From NCBI RefSeq assembly GCF_002211785.1, contig NZ_CP022132.1, forward strand, positions 682,001 through 746,000: a stretch of 64,000 nt of DNA, in the 5' to 3' direction. Positions 27,149 through 35,078 of this stretch are shown here, piece by piece; within the stretch, counting starts at the first letter, position 1; the number at the start of each line of letters is the position of its first letter. Below the pieces are notes generated by a model. It was not told the origin of the DNA, ran no database searches, and saw nothing but the letters and a program-made list of their open reading frames with translations. The DNA comes from Francisella halioticida (GTDB taxonomy: Bacteria; Pseudomonadota; Gammaproteobacteria; Francisellales; Francisellaceae). Made by a program: the position numbers and the translations under genes.

Positions 27149-29029
27149 TTATATAAATCCAGTTTTCTTCATGTAAATAGTTAACAGAGATATAGCAGCA
27201 GGCGTAATACCTGGTATTCGCGATGCTTCACCTAAGGTTGAAGGTTTTTGTTCAGTTAATTTTTGCAAAACCTCATTTGATAACCCATTTACCTGAGAAT
27301 AGTTAAAATCAATAGGTATTGATCTTTGTTCTAAGGATGCCAGCTTTGCTATATCTTTGCTTTGACGTTCTATATATCCTGAATATTTAGCTGAAATTTC
27401 TATTTGTTCGATTACAGCAGAATTATTTAAATCTAAGTTTATTTCAGGTATTTGTTGTAATTTTTTATAGTTTAGTTCAGGACGTTTTAATAAGTCAAAA
27501 AGAGTGCTCTCTCTAGTCATTTTTTTATCTAAAAATTTTTCTAAGTCGCGAGCTTTCTGTGTTTGAGGTCCTATCCAAGTGTTTTTCATCATCTTTATAT
27601 TTTCGTTAATAGAATTTCTCTTATTAAGAAAATATTTTTGATCTTCATTATTTAAAAGGTCTAGTTCGCAGGCAATATTTGATAAGCGTAAATCAGCATT
27701 ATCTTCACGTAGAATAAGTCTATATTCTGCACGAGATGTGAACATTCTATATGGTTCTTTTGTTCCTTTGGTAATAAGATCATCAATTAGTACACCAATA
27801 TAACTATCAGCACGAGTAGGGTACCAAAATTTATCACTATCAAGACTTATGGCAGCATTAATTCCTGCAACAAGACCTTGTGCTCCTGCTTCCTCATAAC
27901 CTGTAGTACCATTAATTTGTCCAGCAAAGTATAAATTTTGGATATATTTAGTTTCTAAAGTTGGTTTTAAGTCTCTTGGATCAAAATAATCATACTCAAT
28001 TGCATACCCTGGACGCATAATTAAAGCTTTTTCAAAACCTTTAATTGAGCGAATATATTCACATTGAACTTCAAAAGGAAGACTTGTTGATAGGCCATTT
28101 GGATATAGTTCTATGCTATTTAATCCCTCTGGTTCAACAAAAATTTGATGTCTATCTTTATCTGCAAATCTCACAACCTTATCTTCTATAGACGGACAAT
28201 AACGAGGACCAATTCCTTCTATTAAGCCACTATACATGGCAGATTTATCAAGATTACTTGTTATAATTTCATGCATTTTTGGGTTTGTATAAGTTATGTG
28301 ACAAGGTATCTGTTCAGGGTGACTTATTTTACCTTTTGAAAAAAATGAAAAATAGGGCGCTGGGTTATCACCATGTTGGGCATCCATCACACTAAAATCA
28401 ACAGACCTTCTATCTATGCGTGGAGGAGTCCCAGTTTTAAGTCTATCAACTCTAAAAGGTAATGCTCTTAAACGTTCTGCTAAAGCATTAGATGGTTGAT
28501 CCCCTGCACGACCTCCTGATTTAGAGACTTTACCAATATGGATTCTGCCACCAAGGAAGGTACCAACAGTTAGAATTACTTTTTTAGCTTTAAATGTAAT
28601 CCCTATTTTTGTTATAACACCTGTTATAATATTGTTTTTAACAACAAGATCATCAACAGAGTCTTGGAAAATTTCTAAGTTTTTCTGGTTATTAATTAAA
28701 GAATTTATGGCCTTTTTATATAATACTCTATCTGCTTGTGCTCTAGTTGCTCTAACTGCAGGGCCTTTGCGGGAGTTAAGAGTTCTAAATTGGATACCAG
28801 ACATATCAATAGCTTTTGCCATGATACCACCCATAGCATCTATTTCTTTGACTAGATGACCCTTGCCGATGCCTCCAATAGCAGGGTTGCATGACATCTG
28901 GCCAATAGTATCAACATTATGTGTCAGTAAAAGAGTTTTTGCGCCTATTCTTGCTGAAGCATCAGCGGCCTCAACACCGGCATGACCACCACCAACAACA
29001 ATAACATCATAAGTATTACCATAAATCAT
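27149..29029 (-). CDS. mnmG: tRNA uridine-5-carboxymethylaminomethyl modification enzyme MnmG (GidA)
   Basis: 626 residues. With MnmE, MnmG installs the cmnm5 group on wobble U34 of several tRNAs, using FAD. The FAD-binding loop is [19 protein letters not shown] at the N-terminus; [20 protein letters not shown] and [11 protein letters not shown] are family signatures, and the second FAD contact is [14 protein letters not shown]. The C-terminal helical domain includes the ending [16 protein letters not shown]. Length is typical. It heads the minus-strand run and diverges from the FUSC gene across 146 bp. Confidence 0.97.
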   Translation of the reverse strand: MIYGNTYDVIVVGGGHAGVEAADASARIGAKTLLLTHNVDTIGQMSCNPAIGGIGKGHLVKEIDAMGGIMAKAIDMSGIQFRTLNSRKGPAVRATRAQADRVLYKKAINSLINNQKNLEIFQDSVDDLVVKNNIITGVITKIGITFKAKKVILTVGTFLGGRIHIGKVSKSGGRAGDQPSNALAERLRALPFRVDRLKTGTPPRIDRRSVDFSVMDAQHGDNPAPYFSFFSKGKISHPEQIPCHITYTNPKMHEIITSNLDKSAMYSGLIEGIGPRYCPSIEDKVVRFADKDRHQIFVEPEGLNSIELYPNGLSTSLPFEVQCEYIRSIKGFEKALIMRPGYAIEYDYFDPRDLKPTLETKYIQNLYFAGQINGTTGYEEAGAQGLVAGINAAISLDSDKFWYPTRADSYIGVLIDDLITKGTKEPYRMFTSRAEYRLILREDNADLRLSNIACELDLLNNEDQKYFLNKRNSINENIKMMKNTWIGPQTQKARDLEKFLDKKMTRESTLFDLLKRPELNYKKLQQIPEINLDLNNSAVIEQIEISAKYSGYIERQSKDIAKLASLEQRSIPIDFNYSQVNGLSNEVLQKLTEQKPSTLGEASRIPGITPAAISLLTIYMKKTGFI

Positions 29030-29175
29030 ATCTAAGTATAAACACTTCTTAATATTATTTTCATCAATTAAGATTTTACTACATTTTATTCTAAAAATAA
29101 CTACCTTGGTGATATTAATTGCCTAAGTTTTGCAATATAATTTGAAATACGTTTTTAGTTTTTAAAAGTAGATCT

Positions 29176-30273
29176 ATGATATTTAAGCTTGGTGAAATTT
29201 ATCATAAATATGCAGATCAGGATCCTACTAGAGTTTTTCGTAATGCAGCATTAAAATCAGCATTAATACTATTTGCTTTCTTAACGATAACAATTTTTTT
29301 AGAAGTAAACAAAAATGTTATAATCTTAGAGATTTTGTTTATAGCTAATATGACGGCTGCTATATTAACAGGAAGTATTGAATCAAAGAAGAAGGCATTT
29401 TTTTTATATGTATTCTCTTCTATGGTAGCAATAAATATCTCACCATATGTATATGTAATTTTAGAGAAAAAGATTTTATTATTTCTACCTATTATATTTA
29501 TAGCATTTTGGATTCGTAGGTTTGGAGAAGCTTTTTTAATTTTTCCAGTTATGCTAGTTATTATGATGAGTATTTGTTTTTTTAGGTTTCCCTTGGAGGC
29601 TGATAAGCATATTGAGTTTACTTTTCTAGCATTATTGATTGTTATTGCTTTTTATATATTGATTATAAATCGATATAAAGTTATGAATTATAGTGAAATA
29701 CGAGTAATAATTAACAGTTTTTTTAAAACTTTCAATAAGAGTTATATTGAAGAGTTTGAGAATGTGAAATACCGGAATTTTACAAAAGATAAAATAATAA
29801 AATTTAGCCAAGAAAAAATGAAAACAGTTATTTCTTTACAGAATCACGGGCTTATGTCTTTAAAAAGAGCAGATCATGAATATTGGAGGTATTTTTGTCA
29901 CAATATAATACTTTTAAATAGATTGTTTGAGAAGTTTATACTTAGCTATAAAAAAATTAGTTTGAAATACTTGAATTTAGCATTTAATGAAACAAAAGAA
30001 GAACAAGCCCTTATAAATAAGTTAGAAAAGATATTTAAAGAGACTATTATATTAACTAACTATACAGCTTATGATGAAAAAATATTAGATAGAAAAATAA
30101 CAAAAGTGATAGAATTACAGTCTGATTTTAAAATTTTTTATACAAGTAAGTATCTTAATAATAGAAATAAAACTAAACTACTATTTGATAGTATTTTACT
30201 GTTAGAAAATATGCTAATTGGCTTGCAAAATATAAAAGAGGCTTACTTTGAAATTATTGAAAATCAGATTTAA
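29176..30273 (+). CDS. FUSC/YccS-like membrane protein, first half
   Basis: 365 residues. Five to six membrane helices fill residues 25-175 (ALILFAFLTITIFLEV, ILFIANMTAAILTG, FLPIIFIAFWIRRFGEAF and others), followed by a soluble helical region to the end. This is the layout of one half of a fusaric-acid-resistance/aromatic efflux (FUSC) protein, normally a single duplicated chain of 650-720 residues. The partner gene at 30248 provides the second helix bundle. The two overlap by 26 bp in different frames, with no sign of a recent frameshift, so the split looks stable. Confidence 0.6.
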   Translation: MIFKLGEIYHKYADQDPTRVFRNAALKSALILFAFLTITIFLEVNKNVIILEILFIANMTAAILTGSIESKKKAFFLYVFSSMVAINISPYVYVILEKKILLFLPIIFIAFWIRRFGEAFLIFPVMLVIMMSICFFRFPLEADKHIEFTFLALLIVIAFYILIINRYKVMNYSEIRVIINSFFKTFNKSYIEEFENVKYRNFTKDKIIKFSQEKMKTVISLQNHGLMSLKRADHEYWRYFCHNIILLNRLFEKFILSYKKISLKYLNLAFNETKEEQALINKLEKIFKETIILTNYTAYDEKILDRKITKVIELQSDFKIFYTSKYLNNRNKTKLLFDSILLLENMLIGLQNIKEAYFEIIENQI

Positions 30274-31141
30274 TTTATCTGATACAACCTTATTATCTAT
30301 AAGAGTTTTGATAGCTACAGCTCTAGGCTTATCATTTTCTTATATGCTTTTTACTTTAATAGGTCAAGATGAGTTTTTAGTAAGAATATACTGGGTAGTA
30401 ATTGCTATAGTAAGTGTATCAGTAAGCAGCAGTACAAATGTGATATATACAAGAGCAAAGTATATAATTATGTTTTGTATTTTAGGGACATCATTTGGAT
30501 CAGCAATACTTTTTTTGATACAGAAAGATATTCATGGAGATTTTTATTTTCTTATAGTAGCTATTTTATGTATTGTAGGGCTTTGTCTGAACATGTATAC
30601 GGCATTTTTAAATTATGCTACTAGTGTGTTTTTTATTCATATCTATATTGTGATGTTTTTTGGTTTGTTAGAAAGTTGGAATAAATATACTTTTCTAGCT
30701 AGGATATTATGTATTTTGATTGGAACATCGAGTATTGTATTAGTTACATATATTACTCGAGGGAGTAAGTTTTTACATATTGTTGTTAAAGAGATGGAAG
30801 AGTCTTATTTACGATTAAAAAATATAGTTAGTAATATAGATAAAACCATATCAAACCGTGAAATTATGCCACTGATAGAAAGAAGCATTAAACTAAATGA
30901 TTTGTTATATGATGCAAAGTATGAGTTTCTGAGCAAGGAAAATTATCGTGAATGTAAAAGAGTTCTGTTACTTATGGATGAGTTGTTACTAAGTTTAAGA
31001 AGTTATCGTGTTTTAGATCTCAAAAAAGAAAATTATGTGCCTGATTTATACAATGACATGAATGAATATACTAGAGAGAAAATTAAAAGAAATTTTAAGC
31101 AAATAACAGTTAGATATCAAAGATTAACCCATAAAGATTAG
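30248..31141 (+). CDS. FUSC-like membrane protein, second half
   Basis: 297 residues, read from TTG at 30248 with a ribosome site (agagg) about 8 bases upstream. Six helices lie in residues 13-165: LLSIRVLIATALGLSFSYML, the FUSC-typical YWVVIAIVSVSVSSSTNVIYTRAKYI, and FWLIVA-like helices after it. A cytosolic helical tail follows, with KRVLLLMDELLLSLRSYRV. It overlaps the preceding gene by 26 bp and should form a complex with it. It ends just before a convergent lipoprotein pair. Substrate unknown. Confidence 0.6.
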   Translation: MKLLKIRFNLSDTTLLSIRVLIATALGLSFSYMLFTLIGQDEFLVRIYWVVIAIVSVSVSSSTNVIYTRAKYIIMFCILGTSFGSAILFLIQKDIHGDFYFLIVAILCIVGLCLNMYTAFLNYATSVFFIHIYIVMFFGLLESWNKYTFLARILCILIGTSSIVLVTYITRGSKFLHIVVKEMEESYLRLKNIVSNIDKTISNREIMPLIERSIKLNDLLYDAKYEFLSKENYRECKRVLLLMDELLLSLRSYRVLDLKKENYVPDLYNDMNEYTREKIKRNFKQITVRYQRLTHKD

Positions 31142-31144
31142 CAT

Positions 31145-31182
31145 TGCCTCTTAAACTCATTTGAATAAAGTTTAGTTTAGAG
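31145..31182. terminator. Possible bidirectional stem-loop between convergent genes
   Basis: CCTCT-TAAACT on the left pairs with AGTTTA-(GTTT)-AGAGG on the right, forming an 11-bp stem with a 4-base bulge and an 11-base loop. The stop codon of the minus-strand lipoprotein lies inside the right arm. There is no clear T-run on either strand, so it may be a weak or rho-assisted end or a protecting hairpin. Confidence 0.3.
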
Positions 31183-31333
31183 GTATGAAGCCTAGTAATT
31201 TTGTTTTGGTGCTACAGTGGAGTAAATCTAGGGTATCCTTCCCATTTGAATCTTTTGCTTTAGGACATTGTTTTTCAGAAGCACAAGAGCTCAAAAGTAA
31301 CACAGCTATTAAAGTTATAAGTACTTTTTTCAT
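31172..31333 (-). CDS. Small lipoprotein (53 aa)
   Basis: MKKVLITLIAVLLLSSCASE is a full lipoprotein signal with lipobox LSSC; the mature chain is only about 36 residues (KQCPKAKDSNGKDTLDLLHC then TKTKLLGFIPLN) with two further Cys after the lipidated one. The start at 31333 is preferred over an in-frame ATG at 31366, since that would put 11 non-hydrophobic residues before the signal and overlap the upstream gene. It starts one base after the stop of another tiny lipoprotein, so the two are one transcript. Function unknown. Confidence 0.7.
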   Translation of the reverse strand: MKKVLITLIAVLLLSSCASEKQCPKAKDSNGKDTLDLLHCSTKTKLLGFIPLN

Positions 31334-31334
31334 A

Positions 31335-31469
31335 TTACTTACCTGCTGTATCATAACTTTGAACACCTGTTGAACCTTGAGTATCTGTTGAACCAGGATC
31401 AGGTTGATATTTTGTATAACATGATGATAATAAAAGTGTTATAAATGTTGCAACGATTACTTTTTTCAT
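31335..31469 (-). CDS. Tiny lipoprotein (44 aa)
   Basis: MKKVIVATFITLLLSSCYTK is a clean lipoprotein signal with lipobox LSSC. The mature part is only about 28 residues, rich in Gly/Ser/Thr/Asp/Gln with a near-repeat (DPGSTDTQGSTGVQ), so it is probably an unstructured anchor peptide. A ribosome site (gaggtaaatt) lies just upstream of the ATG at 31469. Its TAA is one base before the ATG of the next lipoprotein. The strong signal, coupling and ribosome site argue it is real despite its size. Confidence 0.62.
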   Translation of the reverse strand: MKKVIVATFITLLLSSCYTKYQPDPGSTDTQGSTGVQSYDTAGK

Positions 31470-31631
31470 TTTAATTTACCTCATTTGTTATTGGTAACTT
31501 TTTACATTTTACAATTTAATAATATATTTTTCATTAAAAAATATCAAGTAACATATAAGAGTTGTTGTATAAGTTTAAGTATTGTCATTTCTGATATAGA
31601 TACAGCTAATATCCAATATAGCTTATCTCAT

Positions 31632-32528
31632 TCAAAATTTATTATACCTCTCATTAAAATGCTGTTTTATATATTTTATTAGAAGGTTTATTCTTTTGAG
31701 CTGATATTTTACTGGTAAGGATACTATAGATAACTGAGTAGTTTCAGCATACTCTGGTAGTATTTCAACGAGATTTTTATTTTTAATGTCAGAATCTACA
31801 TAAATATCTACTAATCGAGTAACTCCTAAACCTAGTAAAGTGGCTTGTTTCATTACTCTACCATTAGCTACATGAATGCTATTGTTATGAATGTGTAAAG
31901 TATAATTATCTTTACCTGAGATTAAAGACCATTGCTTAACACTTCCATAAATTAATGGAATGTTTTCTAGTTGCCTTGGGTCTATTATTTGACCATATTG
32001 TTTTATAAAATCACTGCTCGCAACATACTTGGTTGAAACTTTTCGCAATGCTGAAATTATTAAGTTAGAGTCAGGCAGGCTACCCATACGAATGACCAAA
32101 TCATAATCACTATCTAAAAGATTGATTCGATTACTTGAAAAATCTAAATGTATATTTATATTTGGATGCTGCTGCTGGAACTCAAGTAGTATTGGCGCTA
32201 TAACATCTTCGCCAAGAATTCCTCCAACACAATTTATTTTTATAGTTCCATTTAATTCATTATTTTCTTGAGTAGCAATTTGTGTAGCTATGTCTAAATC
32301 ATTAATAGCTTTTTTACATCTTTTATAATATTCTTGTCCTATTTCTGTAAGTCGGACATGTCGAGTACTTCTATATAAAAGTTGAACTTTTAACTGATTT
32401 TCTAAATCTTTAATGCTTTGGCTAAGGTTTGATTTGGCTATACCAAGTATATCAGCGGCCTTAGTGAAGCTTTGTTGTTCCGCTACATGAATAAAAGAGT
32501 GTAGACCTCTCCATCCTATATTGTTCAT
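31632..32528 (-). CDS. LysR-family transcriptional regulator
   Basis: 298 residues. The N-terminal winged helix-turn-helix (LHSFIHVAEQQSFTKAADIL then GIAKSNLSQSIKDLENQL) and linker are typical LysR. The effector-binding domain starts near residue 90 (LNGTIKINCVGGILGEDVI). CrgA/DmlR-like subgroup features include the RSTRHVRLTEIGQEYYKRC segment. It is divergently placed to an SDR oxidoreductase gene, with 112 bp between the starts, so it is likely to regulate that gene and itself. The inducer is unknown. Confidence 0.9.
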   Translation of the reverse strand: MNNIGWRGLHSFIHVAEQQSFTKAADILGIAKSNLSQSIKDLENQLKVQLLYRSTRHVRLTEIGQEYYKRCKKAINDLDIATQIATQENNELNGTIKINCVGGILGEDVIAPILLEFQQQHPNINIHLDFSSNRINLLDSDYDLVIRMGSLPDSNLIISALRKVSTKYVASSDFIKQYGQIIDPRQLENIPLIYGSVKQWSLISGKDNYTLHIHNNSIHVANGRVMKQATLLGLGVTRLVDIYVDSDIKNKNLVEILPEYAETTQLSIVSLPVKYQLKRINLLIKYIKQHFNERYNKF

Positions 32529-32640
32529 TATACTATAACAATGTTTTATGATTATAGGTGTTTATTAGTCTAATGATTTTCTATAGAATTTACAATCAAC
32601 GAAACGATACAAATTATATTAATTAAAAAGGAGAAATAAA

Positions 32641-33363
32641 ATGACTAAATCATTAGTAGTAATAACAGGAGCAAGTTCAGGAATAGGTGCAGCAATTGCT
32701 AAGCGTTTTTCAGATGATGGATACTCGCTTTTACTTATTGGTAGAAGGATAGAGAAAATACAAGAGTTAAACTTACCAAATACAATTATTCGTAAAGTTG
32801 ATGTAACAGATTCACAAGCTTTAAAAAATGCAATAAAAGAAGCTGAAGCTGAGTATGGACCAGTTGATTGTTTAGTAAATAATGCAGGATTAATGCTTCT
32901 TGGTCAGATTGATACTCAAGACTCAATTGAGTGGCAAAAAATGTATGATGTAAATGTTTTAGCTTTACTTAATGGTATGCAAGCAGTATTAGGTGATATG
33001 AAAACTAGGAAAAGTGGAACAATTATAAATGTAAGTTCTATCGCTGGTAAAAAATCATTCCCAAATCATGCAGCATATGTTGGTACAAAGTTTGCAGTTT
33101 CTTCAATGAGCGAAAATGTACGTGAAGAAGTAGCTGATGATAATGTACGAGTTATGACAATCTGTCCTGGAGCTGTTGAAACTGAACTTCTAAGCCATAC
33201 AACTTCTGATAAAATTAAAGAAGATTATGAGAGTTGGAAAGAGTCTATGGGTGGTGTATTAGTTGCAGATGATATTGCAAGAACAGCTATATTTATGTAC
33301 AGTCAGCCTCAAAATATTAACATTCGTGAAGTAGTAATTGCTGCAACAAGGCAGCCCGCTTAA
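32641..33363 (+). CDS. Short-chain dehydrogenase/reductase
   Basis: A 240-residue classical SDR. Cofactor loop TGASSGIGAAIAKRF, NNAG (VNNAGLML), the catalytic Ser in NVSSIAGKK and YxxxK in YVGTKFAVS are all present, and PGAVETEL follows. An Arg-Arg pair after the second strand (GRRIEK) suggests NADP(H) preference. A strong ribosome site (aaggag) precedes the ATG. A degenerate copy of its last 55 bases lies at 34498-34553. Divergent from LysR. Substrate not predictable. Confidence 0.92.
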   Translation: MTKSLVVITGASSGIGAAIAKRFSDDGYSLLLIGRRIEKIQELNLPNTIIRKVDVTDSQALKNAIKEAEAEYGPVDCLVNNAGLMLLGQIDTQDSIEWQKMYDVNVLALLNGMQAVLGDMKTRKSGTIINVSSIAGKKSFPNHAAYVGTKFAVSSMSENVREEVADDNVRVMTICPGAVETELLSHTTSDKIKEDYESWKESMGGVLVADDIARTAIFMYSQPQNINIREVVIAATRQPA

Positions 33364-33445
33364 TAATTTTGATTTTTATAATGAGTAATTACAAATGGTA
33401 TACATTTAAGTCATATTTTTTTTACAATATTTTTTTATAATAGAA

Positions 33446-33489
33446 ACAGAAATAAAACAGAAATAAAACAGAAATAAAACAGAAATGAA
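33446..33489 (+). repeat. 11-bp tandem repeat forming the start codon of the next gene
   Basis: Four head-to-tail units of ACAGAAATAAA at 33446-33456, 33457-33467, 33468-33478 and 33479-33489. The last unit is ACAGAAATGAA, and its single A-to-G change creates the ATG (33485) of the following gene. No Shine-Dalgarno sequence precedes the ATG; the repeat itself occupies that region. Unit-number changes would shift the promoter-to-start distance by 11 bp each. Confidence 0.9.
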
Positions 33490-34117
33490 ACCTATTGATT
33501 TTGTTAGATCTTTCGAAAAAGACTTACTTGAATTTTCAGATTATACTAGTAATGATGCTCGAACATTCATAGGTTGTATAAACCCAAGTAAGAAAACAGT
33601 TATATTAGAAAAAGCAGATATCTCGACAAATGCTAAATATGATTTTCAATTTGTTTTGTTAAAACAGAGAAATGTTTCTTGGGATAGTAATCTCCTTAAT
33701 AAAGCATACGATAGTGTTAGAAATAGAAAATCTGGAGTATGTACTACTTTTGCTTATGCTGCGGCTCATATTATAAGTAGTGGACGTTTGGCAGAAGCTC
33801 CTTTAATAGAGATAGTTGCTTATTCTAATCATATTTTTATTATAGTGGGTAGAAACCATAGCTATAATGGGAATCTACGAAATAGAAATTATTTAGATGA
33901 CATCAGTTATTGGGGAGGTGAGTACGTAATAATAGATCCCTGGGCTATAGCCATGGGCTATGATATAGCTTTTTATACTAAGTCTAATTTTAATTCTTAT
34001 CCGTATAAAAATATGATTAGGAATCTTAGCTTAGAAATGGCTAATAAGCCTCCAGAGTCTGCAGGGAACCAAGAGCAAGATTCATATAACAACTTTATGT
34101 CAGCTTTTAATTTTTGA
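33485..34117 (+). CDS. Papain/transglutaminase-like protein with a Cys-His-Asp triad
   Basis: 210 residues, no signal peptide or membrane helix. I do not recognise a named family. The order and setting of three residues look like a papain/transglutaminase-fold active site: Cys86 at the start of a helix (GVCTTFAYAAAH), His116 starting a strand (SNHIFIIVGR) and Asp152 in the strand YVIIDPWA. Such modules occur in proteases, transglutaminases and bacterial effectors. The start is ATG 33485, made by the last unit of an 11-bp tandem repeat, with no usual ribosome site. It is followed by decayed DNA, so it may be recently acquired. A secreted effector role is a guess. Confidence 0.55.
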   Translation: MKPIDFVRSFEKDLLEFSDYTSNDARTFIGCINPSKKTVILEKADISTNAKYDFQFVLLKQRNVSWDSNLLNKAYDSVRNRKSGVCTTFAYAAAHIISSGRLAEAPLIEIVAYSNHIFIIVGRNHSYNGNLRNRNYLDDISYWGGEYVIIDPWAIAMGYDIAFYTKSNFNSYPYKNMIRNLSLEMANKPPESAGNQEQDSYNNFMSAFNF

Positions 34118-34189
34118 TAATTCATTATAAATATTGTGTTAAAAATTTTAAGAAAATTTCCGAATTAATTAAAAGTTTAGACATAACTA

Positions 34190-34466
34190 TTTGATAATCA
34201 GACTTTCTTATTTTATAAGTTATAGAAATTAGTGATGTTGATAACTCCTTCGTTAATGGTAATAATTGCTCATCATCTTTTTATTGCTTAAGCAAATACT
34301 GGAATATCTGATATGGTGCTATTAGCAAAATTAATAAAGTAATACTCCAGCAGCTATAAATATTGGCTGTAATGATTTTGGTTTAGCTGAGGAGGGTCAA
34401 AAAAATATCTTTAAAGCTAGAAAGTTAAATCAAAAGAACAACTGGAAGTAGGGTACATCATATTGC
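34190..34466 (+). pseudogene. Degenerate copy of the 5' part of sbcB
   Basis: TTTGATAATCAGACTTTCTT at 34190-34209 is identical to the start of the real sbcB at 35081-35100. Further islands follow in the same order: 34231-34300 matches the sbcB stretch for TTPSPMATIIHHISIAQANT; 34310-34380 matches the segment up to the NTLSFDD region; 34388-34445 matches EGQEKISLKLENLNQEN; and 34446-34466 matches GGRAHDAI. Many frameshifts, stops and deletions make it dead. It looks like an old tandem duplication of the sbcB 5' end. The intact gene starts 612 bp beyond the end of this fragment. Confidence 0.8.
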
Positions 34467-34497
34467 AAGAATAATTATTTTTATATAGAGTTAATTT

Positions 34498-34553
34498 CAA
34501 AATATTAACTTTTGTAAAGTAGTAATTGCTGCAACTAGGTAGCCTGCTTAATT
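34498..34553 (+). pseudogene. Degenerate 3' fragment of the SDR gene
   Basis: This 56-bp segment closely matches the end of the SDR gene at 33310-33365, including GTAGTAATTGCTGCAAC and GCTTAAT; I count about seven mismatches. It follows a degenerate sbcB fragment, so the intergenic region holds scraps of both flanking genes. It contributes the stop region of the convergent gene at 34548. Confidence 0.75.
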
Positions 34554-34847
34554 ACAGCCAAGTTTCTGTATAGACTTGTATATTTTATTTAAAACTACAG
34601 GTATTTCTAAAAATGCTCTAATTAGTCCTAAGGTAATGGAATATTTTAGTAGATAAACTATGCCTGTTACAACAAACGTATCTGCTGCTACTACTTCAAG
34701 CTTGTACATGCTACTTAATACATACAAATGTAATACTAAAAATGCTGTTATTAAAATAAATATGACTATAAATAAGTTGCTTATATATTTTTCTATATCA
34801 ATATCTGAAAAATTAAATAGATTAACAGTACAAGGTTTAAGTTTCAT
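34548..34847 (-). CDS. Small two-helix membrane protein, DUF4282-like
   Basis: 99 residues from ATG 34847, which follows a ribosome site (aggagct); an in-frame ATG at 34883 is less likely. Two membrane helices (LFIVIFILITAFLVLHLYVL and a second at TFVVTGIVYLLKYSITLGL) are followed by RAFLEIPVVLNKIYKSIQKL. This tail matches the R-x-LE-x(2)-VV-x(2)-KIY pattern of DUF4282 proteins. Function unknown. Its 3' end runs into the SDR-derived scrap, so its last codons may have been altered. Confidence 0.55.
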   Translation of the reverse strand: MKLKPCTVNLFNFSDIDIEKYISNLFIVIFILITAFLVLHLYVLSSMYKLEVVAADTFVVTGIVYLLKYSITLGLIRAFLEIPVVLNKIYKSIQKLGCN

Positions 34848-35078
34848 AAAGTAGCTCCTTTTATTTTCTAAAATAAATAACATTGGTATAGTTTTGCTAG
34901 TATTGTATCATTTTTAAGATTTTTTTATTTTAGTTTAATTTGTTAATTAGACTGTTCGAAAAAATATGATTTATAATAGAATTACTTTGATTAGCTAGTT
35001 ATTTGAATTAACTGATATCTATAAAAATATGTTAAAATTCTAGAATTAAAATAAGTTAAAGAAACTCTAAATAATATT

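Noticed and set aside
31485-31682. 65-codon frame on the plus strand between the lipoproteins and LysR
   Set aside because: No ribosome site, unlikely composition, and overlaps the end of the LysR gene.
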